Source of the DNA: Algoriphagus yeomjeoni
GTDB lineage: Bacteria; Bacteroidota; Bacteroidia; Cytophagales; Cyclobacteriaceae
DNA length: 64,000 nt
Direction: 5' to 3'
Assembly: GCF_003259505.1 (NCBI RefSeq)
Contig: NZ_QLLK01000005.1
Coordinates: 310,001-374,000, forward strand
The position numbers and the translations under genes are program-made. The notes under the pieces were generated by a model, which saw nothing but the letters and a program-made list of their open reading frames with translations, was not told where the DNA came from and made no database searches. Each line of letters begins with the position of its first letter. Within the stretch, counting starts at the first letter, position 1. Of the stretch, positions 1-8,405 are shown in pieces.

Positions 1-1
1 T

Positions 2-1120
2 AAGTTTGATACAGCTCAGGATAAATTTAAATTCAGCTCCAATGGGCTTTTCGGATACATCCAATACGATTCAGTAGCATATTTCGAAGACATCAATCTC
101 CAGAATACAAAGCCGTCTGACGTGCCCATGATGCAATATTCGGTCTATCAGAATATCATCGTTGTGGATCATTATAAAAATGAGCTGCACTTATTGGAAC
201 ACCGTGTGGCAGGAGCTGAGAATCCGGAATTAATGGATGAGATCGAGCGCTTACTTTCTAATAAAAACATCCCAAGCTACTCTTTTAAGAGGGTAGGAGA
301 AGAAAGCTCTAACTACACGGACGAAGAGTTCTTAAAGATTCTGAATCAAGGTAGGGAGCATTGCTTCAAGGGCGATGTGTTCCAGATTGTACTTTCAAGA
401 AGGTTCTCTACAGGCTTCAAGGGTGACGAGTTCAACGTGTATCGCGCCCTTAGGTCTGTTAATCCATCCCCTTATCTATTCTACTTTGACTATGGTTCCT
501 TCAAGGTTTTTGGAAGTTCTCCAGAAGCTCAGATTGTAGTAAAAGATAAACGAGCAACAATCTTTCCTATAGCAGGTACTTTCCGCCGAACCGGGAATGA
601 TCAGGATGATGCGGTTTTAGCACGTAAACTTTATGATGATCCTAAGGAAAATTCGGAGCATGTCATGCTGGTAGATTTGGCGAGAAATGACCTGAGTAGA
701 TCATCTGAAAAAGTCAGTGTAGATGTATTCAAAGAGATTCAATACTATTCCCATGTCATTCACTTAGTATCCAAAGTGACTGGAGAATTACCAGATGGAA
801 CAAATCCACTTCAGTTAGTAGCAGACACCTTTCCGGCCGGCACACTTTCCGGAGCTCCTAAATACAGAGCGATGGAGCTGATAGACGAGTTGGAGAATGT
901 TTCTAGAACATTCTACGGCGGAGCAATCGGCTATTTGGGATTCAATGGAGACTTCAATCACGCGATTTTGATCCGATCATTTGTGTCTGAGAATAATCAA
1001 CTTCGGTTCCAAGCAGGTGCAGGTGTTGTGGCTAAATCAACCATACCATCCGAGCTGCAAGAAGTCGCAAATAAACTGGAAGCGCTACGAGTGGCATTGC
1101 GGGCGGCGGAAGGAATTTAA
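2..1120 (+). CDS. trpE: Anthranilate synthase component I (partial, 5' end outside window)
   Basis: Catalyses chorismate plus glutamine-derived ammonia to anthranilate, the first committed step of tryptophan synthesis, as the large subunit partnering TrpG. The reading frame is open from base 2, so the N-terminus lies upstream; the first in-window ATG (122) is internal. Visible chorismate-binding signatures are FQIVLSRRF, PSPYLFYFDYG, the GTLSGAPKYRAMELIDELE segment and FYGGAIGYLGFNGD. The C-terminal catalytic domain is complete and ends normally at TAA 1118-1120. A four-helix-bundle cassette rather than trpG follows directly. Feedback inhibition by tryptophan is a family property; the residues responsible are outside the window. 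Confidence 0.96.
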   Translation, partial: KFDTAQDKFKFSSNGLFGYIQYDSVAYFEDINLQNTKPSDVPMMQYSVYQNIIVVDHYKNELHLLEHRVAGAENPELMDEIERLLSNKNIPSYSFKRVGEESSNYTDEEFLKILNQGREHCFKGDVFQIVLSRRFSTGFKGDEFNVYRALRSVNPSPYLFYFDYGSFKVFGSSPEAQIVVKDKRATIFPIAGTFRRTGNDQDDAVLARKLYDDPKENSEHVMLVDLARNDLSRSSEKVSVDVFKEIQYYSHVIHLVSKVTGELPDGTNPLQLVADTFPAGTLSGAPKYRAMELIDELENVSRTFYGGAIGYLGFNGDFNHAILIRSFVSENNQLRFQAGAGVVAKSTIPSELQEVANKLEALRVALRAAEGI

Positions 1121-1122
1121 TT

Positions 1123-1154
1123 GGAAAATTGCAAGATTTTAAAATTGGAAAATT
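1123..1154 (+). repeat. Left arm of inverted repeat bounding the four-helix-bundle cassette
   Basis: This AT-rich 32-nt arm runs from 2 nt after the trpE stop to the base before the cassette ATG. Compared with the reverse complement of 1553-1584 it matches at 26 of 32 positions by hand alignment, and one mismatch would be a G-U pair in RNA. It is built of units resembling ATTGGAAAATTG. The match extends weakly outward into the TTTAATT that includes the trpE stop codon. Confidence 0.7.
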
Positions 1155-1541
1155 ATGGCAAAATACGAGCGATTTGAAGATTTACCAGTTTGGCAGCACG
1201 CTATTAGAATAGGAGTGGGAATATATCAATTAGTGGAATCTGAAAAATTAGCCAAAGACTATCGTGCCAAAGATCAATTAATAGGATCTGCAATTTCGAT
1301 TTCAAATAATATAGCAGAGGGCTTTGAATATAATAGGAATCGTCAGTTTATCCGATACTTAGAAATATCCAAGGGGTCTGCTGGTGAGCTTCGAAGCCAG
1401 CTTTTCTTGCTTCTTTCAGTTGGCAAAATAGATAAAGGAGCTTACCAAGCATACTACTTAGACTTAGTTGAGCTATCCAGTGAATTAAAAGGTTTAATCA
1501 AATACCTAAATGAATTTGAAGATAAAAAAAAGAAAAGTTGA
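1155..1541 (+). CDS. Four-helix-bundle protein (23S rRNA intervening-sequence / S23 family)
   Basis: A 128-residue protein with the hallmarks of this family: FEDLPVWQHAIR near the start, a central SAISISNNIAEGFE segment and YLEISKGSAGELRSQL. It is predicted all-helical with no membrane segment. Members were first noticed inside intervening sequences of Leptospira 23S rRNA and are scattered through Bacteroidota genomes; the molecular function is not established. Its ATG follows the left repeat arm directly and the right arm begins 11 nt after its stop, so gene plus arms exactly fill the trpE-trpG gap. The lysine-rich tail and AT-rich codons differ mildly from the trp genes. It is unlikely to be a tryptophan enzyme; it looks like a passenger that left the operon frame-independent and intact. 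Confidence 0.9.
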   Translation: MAKYERFEDLPVWQHAIRIGVGIYQLVESEKLAKDYRAKDQLIGSAISISNNIAEGFEYNRNRQFIRYLEISKGSAGELRSQLFLLLSVGKIDKGAYQAYYLDLVELSSELKGLIKYLNEFEDKKKKS

Positions 1542-1552
1542 TGACTCTGGTG

Positions 1553-1584
1553 AATCTTCCAATTTTTCAATCTTCCAATCTTTC
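1553..1584 (+). repeat. Right arm of inverted repeat bounding the four-helix-bundle cassette
   Basis: The partner of 1123-1154, lying between the cassette stop codon and the trpG ATG at 1596. In RNA the two arms could pair into a long imperfect stem with the four-helix-bundle coding sequence as its loop. This mirrors the terminal stems of rRNA intervening sequences, which RNase III removes; that such cleavage happens here is inference. Confidence 0.7.
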
Positions 1585-1595
1585 AATTAATTAAA

Positions 1596-2162
1596 ATGAA
1601 AATACTCGTCCTAGATAACTACGATTCCTTCACCTACAACCTGGTCTATATTGTCAGGCAACTTGGTTATGGAGCTCAGATGGACGTTTTCCGAAATGAT
1701 AAAATCTCTTTGGAAGACGTGGATAAATATGACAAAATCATTCTATCTCCTGGACCTGGAGTACCGGAAGATGCTGGGATTATGCCTAAGCTATTGAAGC
1801 AATATGCATCCAGCAAATCAATTCTTGGGGTTTGTCTTGGACATCAGGCGATTGGTGAAGCTTTTGGCGGTGATTTGATCAATCTCTCTGAGGTGCTTCA
1901 TGGTGTCGCTTCTAAGGTAAAAGTCTCTGATGATTTGCTTTTCAAGGGCGTTCCCGATACTTTTAGTATTGGTAGGTATCACTCTTGGGTCATTAATGAA
2001 ATCACCCTTTCATCAGACTTGGAGGTGATCGCCCGTACACCTGACAATCAAATCATGGCAATCAGACACAAAAAGTATGATGTCCGTGGGGTACAATTCC
2101 ACCCAGAAAGCATTCTTACCGAAAATGGAGTGCAGATTATCAAAAACTGGATGGAGAATTAA
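1596..2162 (+). CDS. trpG: Anthranilate synthase component II (glutamine amidotransferase)
   Basis: Hydrolyses glutamine and passes ammonia to TrpE. The 188-residue class I amidotransferase domain is full length: oxyanion strand LSPGPGVPEDAG (50-61), nucleophile Cys80 in GVCLGHQAIG, and His169/Glu171 in GVQFHPES completing the triad. There is no fusion to TrpD. The gene starts 11 nt after the right arm of the upstream inverted repeat and ends 32 nt before trpD. A shared role in folate synthesis (PabA activity) is possible, but the trp operon context favours TrpG. Confidence 0.96.
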   Translation: MKILVLDNYDSFTYNLVYIVRQLGYGAQMDVFRNDKISLEDVDKYDKIILSPGPGVPEDAGIMPKLLKQYASSKSILGVCLGHQAIGEAFGGDLINLSEVLHGVASKVKVSDDLLFKGVPDTFSIGRYHSWVINEITLSSDLEVIARTPDNQIMAIRHKKYDVRGVQFHPESILTENGVQIIKNWMEN

Positions 2163-2194
2163 AAGTAGAACCACCCACCAACACCCTATCTATT

Positions 2195-3205
2195 ATGAAA
2201 GAAATATTAAATCATCTTATCGAACATCGCACACTGACTCGGGAAGATGCACTCGAAGTACTGAAAAACATTACTGCCGGCACTTATAATCAGAGTCAGA
2301 TTGCGGCATTTATGACCGTTTATATGATGAGAAGCATCACGGTGGAGGAGCTCTCAGGATTTCGACAAGCAATGCTAGAGCGTTGTATTCCTGTGGAAAT
2401 CGCAGAATATGACGCAATGGATCTCTGTGGCACAGGGGGCGATGGTAAGGATACTTTTAATATTTCTACGCTATCGTCTTTCATAGTAGCTGGAGCCGGT
2501 CAGAATGTGGCAAAACATGGCAACACAGGTGTCTCATCTATTTGTGGATCATCCAACCTTCTGGCGTACTTTGGGTATGAGTTTACCAGCGATATAGACA
2601 AGATTCGACATAGTTTGGATGAAGTGGGGATTTGTTTCTTGCATGCTCCCTTGTTTCACCCAGCGATGAAACACGTGGGACCAATCAGAAAAGACCTTGG
2701 TGTGAAGACCTTCTTTAATATGCTGGGCCCGATGGTGAATCCAAGTTTTCCAAATAAGCAGTTAGTGGGAGTATTTAGTCTGGAGTTAGCCCGACTTTAT
2801 GGTTATTTGTACCAGGAAATGAACGGTAGATTCTCCATCCTGCATGCTTTGGACGGTTACGATGAGATTTCCTTGACGGGGGATTTCAAAATGATTTCAA
2901 ATGATGGTGAAAAGGTGTTGAACCCTGAAAATATTGGTCTTCCTAGACTAAACGCGGATTCTATCAAAGGAGGAGATACCATACAAGAATCTGCCAAAAT
3001 CTTTGAATCTATCTTAAAAGGGCAAGGTACGAAAAGCCAAAATGCTGTTGTACTGGCAAATTCTGCAGCCGCCTTAGTTACAGCCCAAGAAGGTCTTTCT
3101 TTTCCGGATGCTGTCGCAAAAGCGGAAGAAGTTTTGCTTTCTGGCAAGGCATTAAGCGTTTTTGAAGGCCTTGTCAATCCTAAAACCTCAGTTTCTTTAG
3201 CTTAA
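2195..3205 (+). CDS. trpD: Anthranilate phosphoribosyltransferase
   Basis: Transfers the phosphoribosyl group of PRPP to anthranilate, the second step after TrpE/TrpG. The 336-residue length is typical. Diagnostic motifs are the PRPP/Mg loop GTGGDGKDTFNIST beginning at residue 79, KHGNTGVSS near 107, and the glycine-rich GPMVNPSFPNKQ stretch. An N-terminal helical domain (about 1-65) precedes the nucleoside-phosphorylase-like alpha/beta domain. It is 6 nt from trpC, consistent with co-translation. Confidence 0.96.
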   Translation: MKEILNHLIEHRTLTREDALEVLKNITAGTYNQSQIAAFMTVYMMRSITVEELSGFRQAMLERCIPVEIAEYDAMDLCGTGGDGKDTFNISTLSSFIVAGAGQNVAKHGNTGVSSICGSSNLLAYFGYEFTSDIDKIRHSLDEVGICFLHAPLFHPAMKHVGPIRKDLGVKTFFNMLGPMVNPSFPNKQLVGVFSLELARLYGYLYQEMNGRFSILHALDGYDEISLTGDFKMISNDGEKVLNPENIGLPRLNADSIKGGDTIQESAKIFESILKGQGTKSQNAVVLANSAAALVTAQEGLSFPDAVAKAEEVLLSGKALSVFEGLVNPKTSVSLA

Positions 3206-3211
3206 AATTGT

Positions 3212-4030
3212 ATGAATATTTTAGATAAAATTATTGCTCAAAAACACATAGAAGTAGCTGAAAGAAGCAGTTTGGTTCCAGTGAAACTATTAGAGAACAG
3301 TGTCTTTTTTGATGGTCAGGTGGTTTCTATGAAAAAGTACGTCACCGATACAGAGAAGTCAGGAATCATTTCCGAGTTCAAAAGAAAGTCTCCTTCCAAA
3401 GGATTGATCAATGGTTCTGCTTCTGTAGAGGCAGTGAGTATTGGTTACATGCAAGCAGGAGCATCAGCATTATCTATTTTGACCGACGCTGATTTCTTTG
3501 GCGGAAGTAATGCCGATTTGAAGGAGGCACGCAAATTTAATTTCTGCCCGATTCTCCGTAAAGATTTTGTTGTGGATGAATATCAGATTTTGGAAGCGAA
3601 ATCTATTGGCGCTGATTGCATTTTGCTGATTGCAGCAGCTTTGGAGCCTGCTAGATTAAAGGAATTGGCTGCTTTTGCAAAGAGTCTTAGTTTGGAAGTG
3701 TTGATGGAAGTTCATGATGGGGAAGAGTTGGAGAGAAGTCTGTGCGGAGACTTGGATTTGGTAGGAGTGAACAATAGAAATCTGAAGACTTTTGATGTTT
3801 CTCTGCAGACCTCTCTGGATTTGGTAGATCAAATCCCATCTGAATTTGTCAAGATTTCTGAAAGTGGAATTTCTGATCCAGCTACTTTGATCACGCTTAA
3901 AAGAGCAGGATATGATGGGTTTTTGATCGGGGAAAATTTCATGAAATCAAGCCGTCCAGAGCAGGCGGCTTATAATTTCATCAAAGAATATAAGAAGCTA
4001 TTGGCTGAAGAGTCAAAAGTAAGCGCCTGA
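3212..4030 (+). CDS. trpC: Indole-3-glycerol phosphate synthase
   Basis: Closes the ring of carboxyphenylamino-deoxyribulose phosphate to give indole-3-glycerol phosphate. This 272-residue TIM barrel shows the catalytic lysine region IISEFKRKSPSKG (52-64), ILRKDFVVDEYQI, GVNNRNLKTF and KISESGISDP with the phosphate-binding ending GFLIGENFMKS. It is a stand-alone enzyme, not fused to TrpF as in enterics. Its TGA stop overlaps the trpF ATG (ATGA at 4027-4033 region), indicating translational coupling. Confidence 0.96.
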   Translation: MNILDKIIAQKHIEVAERSSLVPVKLLENSVFFDGQVVSMKKYVTDTEKSGIISEFKRKSPSKGLINGSASVEAVSIGYMQAGASALSILTDADFFGGSNADLKEARKFNFCPILRKDFVVDEYQILEAKSIGADCILLIAAALEPARLKELAAFAKSLSLEVLMEVHDGEELERSLCGDLDLVGVNNRNLKTFDVSLQTSLDLVDQIPSEFVKISESGISDPATLITLKRAGYDGFLIGENFMKSSRPEQAAYNFIKEYKKLLAEESKVSA

Positions 4031-4656
4031 TGAAGATTAAAGTCTGTGGGATGCGGGATCCTGAAAATATCCAACACCTGATTGATGTGGTGAAGCCAAA
4101 TTGGATAGGTTTAATCTTCTATTCCAAATCTTTGAGGTATGTTTCAGCTGATTTCGCAGAGTCATTTCCAGAAACTGATATTCCTAAAGTTGGGGTTTTT
4201 GTAAATGAAACGATCGAGTTTGTTTTATCCAAAATTGATGAGTTTAGCCTTTCGGTAATCCAATTGCATGGGAACGAAAGTCTTGAGTATGTGAGGGAAC
4301 TGAAGCTGGAAACAGGTAAAAAACTGTGGAAGGTCGTTTCAGTTGGTGATTCTATTGACTGGGAAACATTGAGGGATTATGTGGGTTTAGTTGAAAACTT
4401 TCTCTTTGATACCGCCACGCCAAATCATGGAGGTTCAGGAAAAAGATTTAATTGGCAAATACTAGAGAGCTATCCTTTTGAAACGGGCTTTTTGCTGAGT
4501 GGAGGAATAGATGAGGAAAGTGCTTCTGAAATACTGTCGCTTGCGTGTAAAATGCCTCAGATGGTAGGAGTTGATTTGAATTCAAAATTCGAAGATGCTC
4601 CGGGATTAAAGAATATAGAGAAACTGAAGAGTTTTAAGGAAAAAGTTAGACCATAG
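4030..4656 (+). CDS. trpF: Phosphoribosylanthranilate isomerase
   Basis: Performs the Amadori rearrangement between TrpD and TrpC. The 208-residue TIM barrel has the catalytic Cys in KVCGMRDPENI (Cys6), the VGVFVNE strand, IQLHGNES, the catalytic Asp in LFDTATPNHGGSGKRF and the phosphate-binding LSGGIDEESA. It starts inside the last codon of trpC. The gap to trpB is 46 nt and holds no clear hairpin. Confidence 0.95.
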   Translation: MKIKVCGMRDPENIQHLIDVVKPNWIGLIFYSKSLRYVSADFAESFPETDIPKVGVFVNETIEFVLSKIDEFSLSVIQLHGNESLEYVRELKLETGKKLWKVVSVGDSIDWETLRDYVGLVENFLFDTATPNHGGSGKRFNWQILESYPFETGFLLSGGIDEESASEILSLACKMPQMVGVDLNSKFEDAPGLKNIEKLKSFKEKVRP

Positions 4657-4702
4657 TTGAGAGTCCAAAGTCCATGGTCGACCAGCTATTAACTATAGAA
4701 TT

Positions 4703-5881
4703 ATGATCAAAGTAGATGAAAAGGGTTTTTACGGCAAGTTTGGTGGAGCGTATATCCCCGAAATGCTGCATCCAAATGTCGAAGAACTGAAGGAAAACTA
4801 CGAGTCCATTTTGGCTTCGCAGGAGTTTCAGGATGAATTCAGAGGTTTGTTGAAGGATTATGTCGGTCGTCCTACGCCTTTATATTTTGCTTCCAGACTT
4901 TCTGAAAAGTATGGTGCAAAGATTTACCTGAAGCGTGAAGACCTTTGTCATACCGGCGCGCATAAAGTAAATAATACGATTGGTCAGATCATCTTGGCAA
5001 AGAAGCTTGGCAAAAAGCGGATCATCGCAGAAACTGGAGCGGGCCAACATGGTGTGGCTACTGCGACAGTTTGTGCGCTGATGGGGATGGATTGCACCAT
5101 CTATATGGGAGAAGTTGATATCGCCCGCCAGCATCCGAATGTGGAGCGAATGAAGATTTTGGGAGCTACTGTGGTTCCAGCTACCTCTGGATCGAAAACA
5201 TTGAAGGATGCTACAAATGAAGCCATGCGTGCTTGGATCAATAATCCTGTTGACACCCATTACATCATCGGTTCGGTGGTTGGACCACATCCGTATCCGG
5301 AAATGGTAGCTAGATTTCAGTCTGTGATTTCGGAGGAAATGAAGTGGCAGTTGAAAGAAAAAGAGGGGACAGAAAATCCTGATATCGTCATTGCCTGTGT
5401 AGGTGGAGGATCAAATGCTGCCGGTGCTTTTTATCATTATTATAATACGCCTGAAGTACGTTTGGTAGCTGCTGAAGCTGCAGGTTTGGGCGTTTTATCA
5501 GGTAAATCTGCAGCTACCACAGTATTGGGTACTCCAGGTGTTTTGCATGGGTCAAAGACGATCTTGATGCAAACCGAAGATGGTCAGGTGGTAGAGCCAC
5601 ATTCCATTTCTGCAGGTTTAGATTATCCTGGAATCGGCCCAGTTCATGCACATTTGTTTGATGTGGGACGAGGAGAATTCGTAGCAGTGGAGGATAAAGA
5701 CGCGATGGCTTCAGGAATAGAGTTAAGTAGATTGGAAGGAATCATTCCTGCGATTGAATCCGCACATGCGTTGTATGCATTAAATATGATCGAATATTCT
5801 AAAGGCGATGTGATCGTGATCAATTTGTCAGGAAGAGGTGACAAGGATTTGGATACGTATATTAAATGGGGACAGTACTGA
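4703..5881 (+). CDS. trpB: Tryptophan synthase beta subunit
   Basis: Condenses indole with serine using PLP. At 392 residues it is the TrpB1 type that pairs with TrpA. The PLP lysine is Lys88 in [13 protein letters not shown], the phosphate-binding loop is GGGSNAAG near 235, and the catalytic Glu lies in [11 protein letters not shown]. The C-terminal [13 protein letters not shown] motif contains the serine that contacts the PLP ring nitrogen. A 322-nt repeat-containing gap separates it from trpA, which is unusual because trpB and trpA are normally adjacent and often overlapping. Confidence 0.97.
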   Translation: MIKVDEKGFYGKFGGAYIPEMLHPNVEELKENYESILASQEFQDEFRGLLKDYVGRPTPLYFASRLSEKYGAKIYLKREDLCHTGAHKVNNTIGQIILAKKLGKKRIIAETGAGQHGVATATVCALMGMDCTIYMGEVDIARQHPNVERMKILGATVVPATSGSKTLKDATNEAMRAWINNPVDTHYIIGSVVGPHPYPEMVARFQSVISEEMKWQLKEKEGTENPDIVIACVGGGSNAAGAFYHYYNTPEVRLVAAEAAGLGVLSGKSAATTVLGTPGVLHGSKTILMQTEDGQVVEPHSISAGLDYPGIGPVHAHLFDVGRGEFVAVEDKDAMASGIELSRLEGIIPAIESAHALYALNMIEYSKGDVIVINLSGRGDKDLDTYIKWGQY

Positions 5882-6030
5882 TATGGGATAGATGATATCG
5901 GATTTAAGAGGGCATTTTGAACTTTAATGGTCATCGTAGAATTCATGCTTTTCCTAAAAAAATAATAATGAATGAATGTCGAAGGCTGAATAATGAAGTG
6001 ATCGAACACTAGGACTAAACTTTCACCATA

Positions 6031-6117
6031 AACCCTGAAAGGGTTCAACTATGATTAGCCATGGGTGGAACCCATGGGAAAGAAATTAGGTAATTGAATA
6101 CCAACCCTAAAGGGTTG
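6031..6117. repeat. Cluster of three short palindromes in the trpB-trpA gap
   Basis: Within the 322-nt gap three hairpin-forming palindromes lie close together: AACCCT-GAA-AGGGTT at 6031-6045, CCATGGGT-GGA-ACCCATGG at 6059-6077, and AACCCT-AA-AGGGTT at 6103-6116. The first and third are near-identical copies. The arrangement resembles REP-like intergenic palindromes common in Bacteroidota. The rest of 5882-6203 shows no coding potential and no T-tract that would make these terminators. Confidence 0.65.
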
Positions 6118-6203
6118 AACTAAAATAGCTGATGCTGGAATGGGAAAAAGTCTCAACTCTAAAGAGGCGCTCGTAAATCCAATATCCTAAATCGTAAATA
6201 CAC

Positions 6204-6980
6204 ATGAACCGAATACATAAATTATTTCAAGAAAAGCAATCTCGTGTCCTCTCGATCTATTTCACAGCTGGCTTTCCTAAGCTGGAAGATACAATGTCGA
6301 TCATGGAGGCTGCTCAGGCTGGAGGTGCAGATATAATTGAGATAGGAGTTCCCTACTCAGATCCTGTTGCTGATGGGCCGACGATTCAGGATAGCAATAT
6401 GATTGCGCTGGGAAATGGTATTTCCCTTAAAAAAATCTTTGATCAACTAAGAGGTTTTCGAGCTAAAATCCATATCCCCGTTGTGATGATGGGCTATCTC
6501 AACCCGATTATGCAATACGGAATAGAAGCTTTTTGTGAGAAATGTAAGGAGGTAGGAGTGGATGGATTAATTTTGCCTGACCTACCTATGCAGCAATACA
6601 TTGATGATTATAAGGAGTTGTTTGAGCAGCATGGTTTGGTGAACACCTTCTTGATTTCACCACAAACTAGCGAAAAACGCATCCGTCAGATTGACGAAAA
6701 TACGAGTGGCTTTATCTACATGGTATCTTCTCATAGCATCACCGGAGCGAAAACTGGGATAAGCGAAGAACAGATTTCTTATTTCGAGCGGGTAAAGGCT
6801 ATGAATTTGAAGAATCCTAGACTAATTGGTTTTGGTATTTCAGATTCAGAAACATTCTCCAAAGCCTCTGAATTCAGCAATGGAGCCATTATTGGTTCGG
6901 CTTTCATCAAGACAATAAAAGATTCGAAAAATCTGAGTGAAGACATTCGAAGTTACCTTGCAAAAGTTATAGGTAAATAA
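6204..6980 (+). CDS. trpA: Tryptophan synthase alpha subunit
   Basis: Cleaves indole-3-glycerol phosphate to indole and glyceraldehyde-3-phosphate, delivering indole to TrpB. This 258-residue TIM barrel carries catalytic Glu46 and Asp57 in the EIGVPYSDPVADGPTIQ stretch, followed by MMGYLNPIMQYG, ILPDLPMQQ, FIYMVSSHSITGAK and the phosphate-binding GFGIS and IIGSAFIK segments. The start ATG is well supported by family length. Confidence 0.96.
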   Translation: MNRIHKLFQEKQSRVLSIYFTAGFPKLEDTMSIMEAAQAGGADIIEIGVPYSDPVADGPTIQDSNMIALGNGISLKKIFDQLRGFRAKIHIPVVMMGYLNPIMQYGIEAFCEKCKEVGVDGLILPDLPMQQYIDDYKELFEQHGLVNTFLISPQTSEKRIRQIDENTSGFIYMVSSHSITGAKTGISEEQISYFERVKAMNLKNPRLIGFGISDSETFSKASEFSNGAIIGSAFIKTIKDSKNLSEDIRSYLAKVIGK

Positions 6981-7110
6981 GTCATCGGTCAACCGACCAC
7001 AGACGACTGCCTGTCCTGCGATCATTGAAATTTCCTTTCTTGGCTGTGGACTATGGACTGTCAACGGTGGACGTATTTATTCATCGAAAATTCTTAATTC
7101 AAAACAAATA

Positions 7111-8130
7111 ATGATCATTCAGCTACAACCCGATATTTCCTCTTCTCAAAAGGAGAACCTTATTCAAAAAGTTAATGGAATCGGCTATAAAACAACTGAG
7201 GTAAAAACTCAACTTGGCGATTACCTCATAGGTATAGGCAAAAAGGAATTCGATATCCGTAAGATCGGTCAGATGGACGGAATCATTGACATTCATATCG
7301 TTTCTGACGAGTACAAGTTGGTGTCGAAAAAATGGAAAGCCAAGCCAACTTCTGTGGATTTGGGTGATGGTATTTTCATAAAGGAAGGCGAAATGGCCGT
7401 GATCACTGGGCCATGCTCTATCGAAACCGAAGAGCAGATTCGTGCTGTTGTAGCGCATTGCGTGGAAAATGACATCAAGATGATGCGTGGCGGAGTTTTC
7501 AAACCTAGATCCAGTCCTTATGCTTTCCGAGGTTTAGGGCTTGATGGGTTGAAGTTGTGGCATCAAATTGCAAGCGAAGCTGGAATCAAGATCGTCACCG
7601 AAGTGATGCAAACATCCCAGATCGAAGAAATGTATCCTTACGTGGATGTATATCAGGTAGGCGCGAGGAATTCTCAAAACTTCAATTTGCTCGATGAGCT
7701 GGGCAAAGTAGATAAAGCTGTGATGATCAAGCGTGGGATTTCAGGAACGATTGAAGAGCTTTTGCAATCTGCAGAGTACGTGTTCTCAGGAGGAAATGAA
7801 AAACTGATTCTTTGCGAAAGAGGGATCCGAACTTATGAACGAGCTTCCAGAAATACCTTGGACTTAAATGCTATTCCGATTTTGAAAGCAAAATCTCATT
7901 TGCCAGTTATCGTAGATCCATCCCATGGAATTGGAATCCGAGCCTATGTGCCTCAAATGGCTTTGGCAGGAGTAATGTCAGGAGCAGATGGGATTATCTA
8001 TGAATCTCATGAAGTTCCTGAGAAAGCTTACTCCGATGGTCAGCAGACACTTGACTTTGCCCAAAGTGCAAGGCTTGCAAGCTGGATCCGAGAAAGCTTC
8101 GCGATGCGAAAGAGATTTGATTTGCTATAG
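7111..8130 (+). CDS. aroF: 3-deoxy-7-phosphoheptulonate (DAHP) synthase, type I-beta with N-terminal regulatory domain
   Basis: Condenses phosphoenolpyruvate and erythrose-4-phosphate, the entry step to chorismate. Residues 1-70 form a ferredoxin-like domain as in the Thermotoga-type enzyme, where it mediates feedback inhibition by aromatic amino acids. The catalytic barrel follows, with AVITGPCSIETEEQI, the GGVFKPRSSPYAFRG loop, VGARNSQNFNLLDELG and VIVDPSHGIG carrying metal and substrate ligands. There is no chorismate mutase domain. Placement 130 nt after trpA suggests supply of chorismate co-ordinated with tryptophan demand. Confidence 0.94.
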   Translation: MIIQLQPDISSSQKENLIQKVNGIGYKTTEVKTQLGDYLIGIGKKEFDIRKIGQMDGIIDIHIVSDEYKLVSKKWKAKPTSVDLGDGIFIKEGEMAVITGPCSIETEEQIRAVVAHCVENDIKMMRGGVFKPRSSPYAFRGLGLDGLKLWHQIASEAGIKIVTEVMQTSQIEEMYPYVDVYQVGARNSQNFNLLDELGKVDKAVMIKRGISGTIEELLQSAEYVFSGGNEKLILCERGIRTYERASRNTLDLNAIPILKAKSHLPVIVDPSHGIGIRAYVPQMALAGVMSGADGIIYESHEVPEKAYSDGQQTLDFAQSARLASWIRESFAMRKRFDLL

Positions 8131-8154
8131 ATTTATCTAGTCAGTTACTTATAA

Positions 8155-8338
8155 AATAATATGTGTATACGCTTTGTAATCAGTATATAGGTAAAACCGA
8201 CTTAATAAATAACTCTCGCTTTGAGGCCGCTTCGGTCTTCGGTCATCCCCGCCTGTAGTTCGGGCAGGGGTCTTCCAGTCAACCAAGCAAAGAATCTAAG
8301 GTGAATGGCATCATTGCTGATAATCATATAAAGTAAAT
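8155..8338. repeat. Dispersed intergenic repeat, copy A
   Basis: About 184 nt matching 13987-14158 along most of its length. Shared blocks include AATAATATGT, GCTTTG, GACTTAATA, CTTTGAGGCCGCTTCGGTC, GTCTTCC, AAGCAAAGAATCTAA and GATAATCA. The centre carries a hairpin, CCCCGCCTG with loop TAGTT and CGGGCAGGGG (one bulged A), which differs from the hairpin at the same point in copy B. No ORF is seen in it. Confidence 0.75.
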
Positions 8339-8339
8339 A

Positions 8340-8383
8340 TTCCAGGAAGAAAGCTCAATTTTAAATTGAAGCTCTTCCTGGAA
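8340..8383 (-). terminator. Probable terminator hairpin after the SnoaL-like lipoprotein gene
   Basis: A strong inverted repeat with arms TTCCAGGAAGA (8340-8350) and TCTTCCTGGAA (8373-8383), extending inward through AGCT and CAATTT matches for a near-continuous stem of about 20 bp. It lies 22 nt past the stop of the minus-strand gene at 8406. The tract after the stem is only moderately T-rich, so termination efficiency is uncertain. Confidence 0.55.
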
Positions 8384-8405
8384 TTAAAAAGTTGCGTTAA
8401 GTATC

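Noticed and set aside
4657..4702. Words such as GAGTCCAAAGTCCATGGTCG between trpF and trpB as a possible attenuator
   Set aside because: No stable competing hairpins, no T-tract and no leader peptide with Trp codons are seen; similar words occur in other gaps (6981-7110), so they are probably intergenic repeat text.
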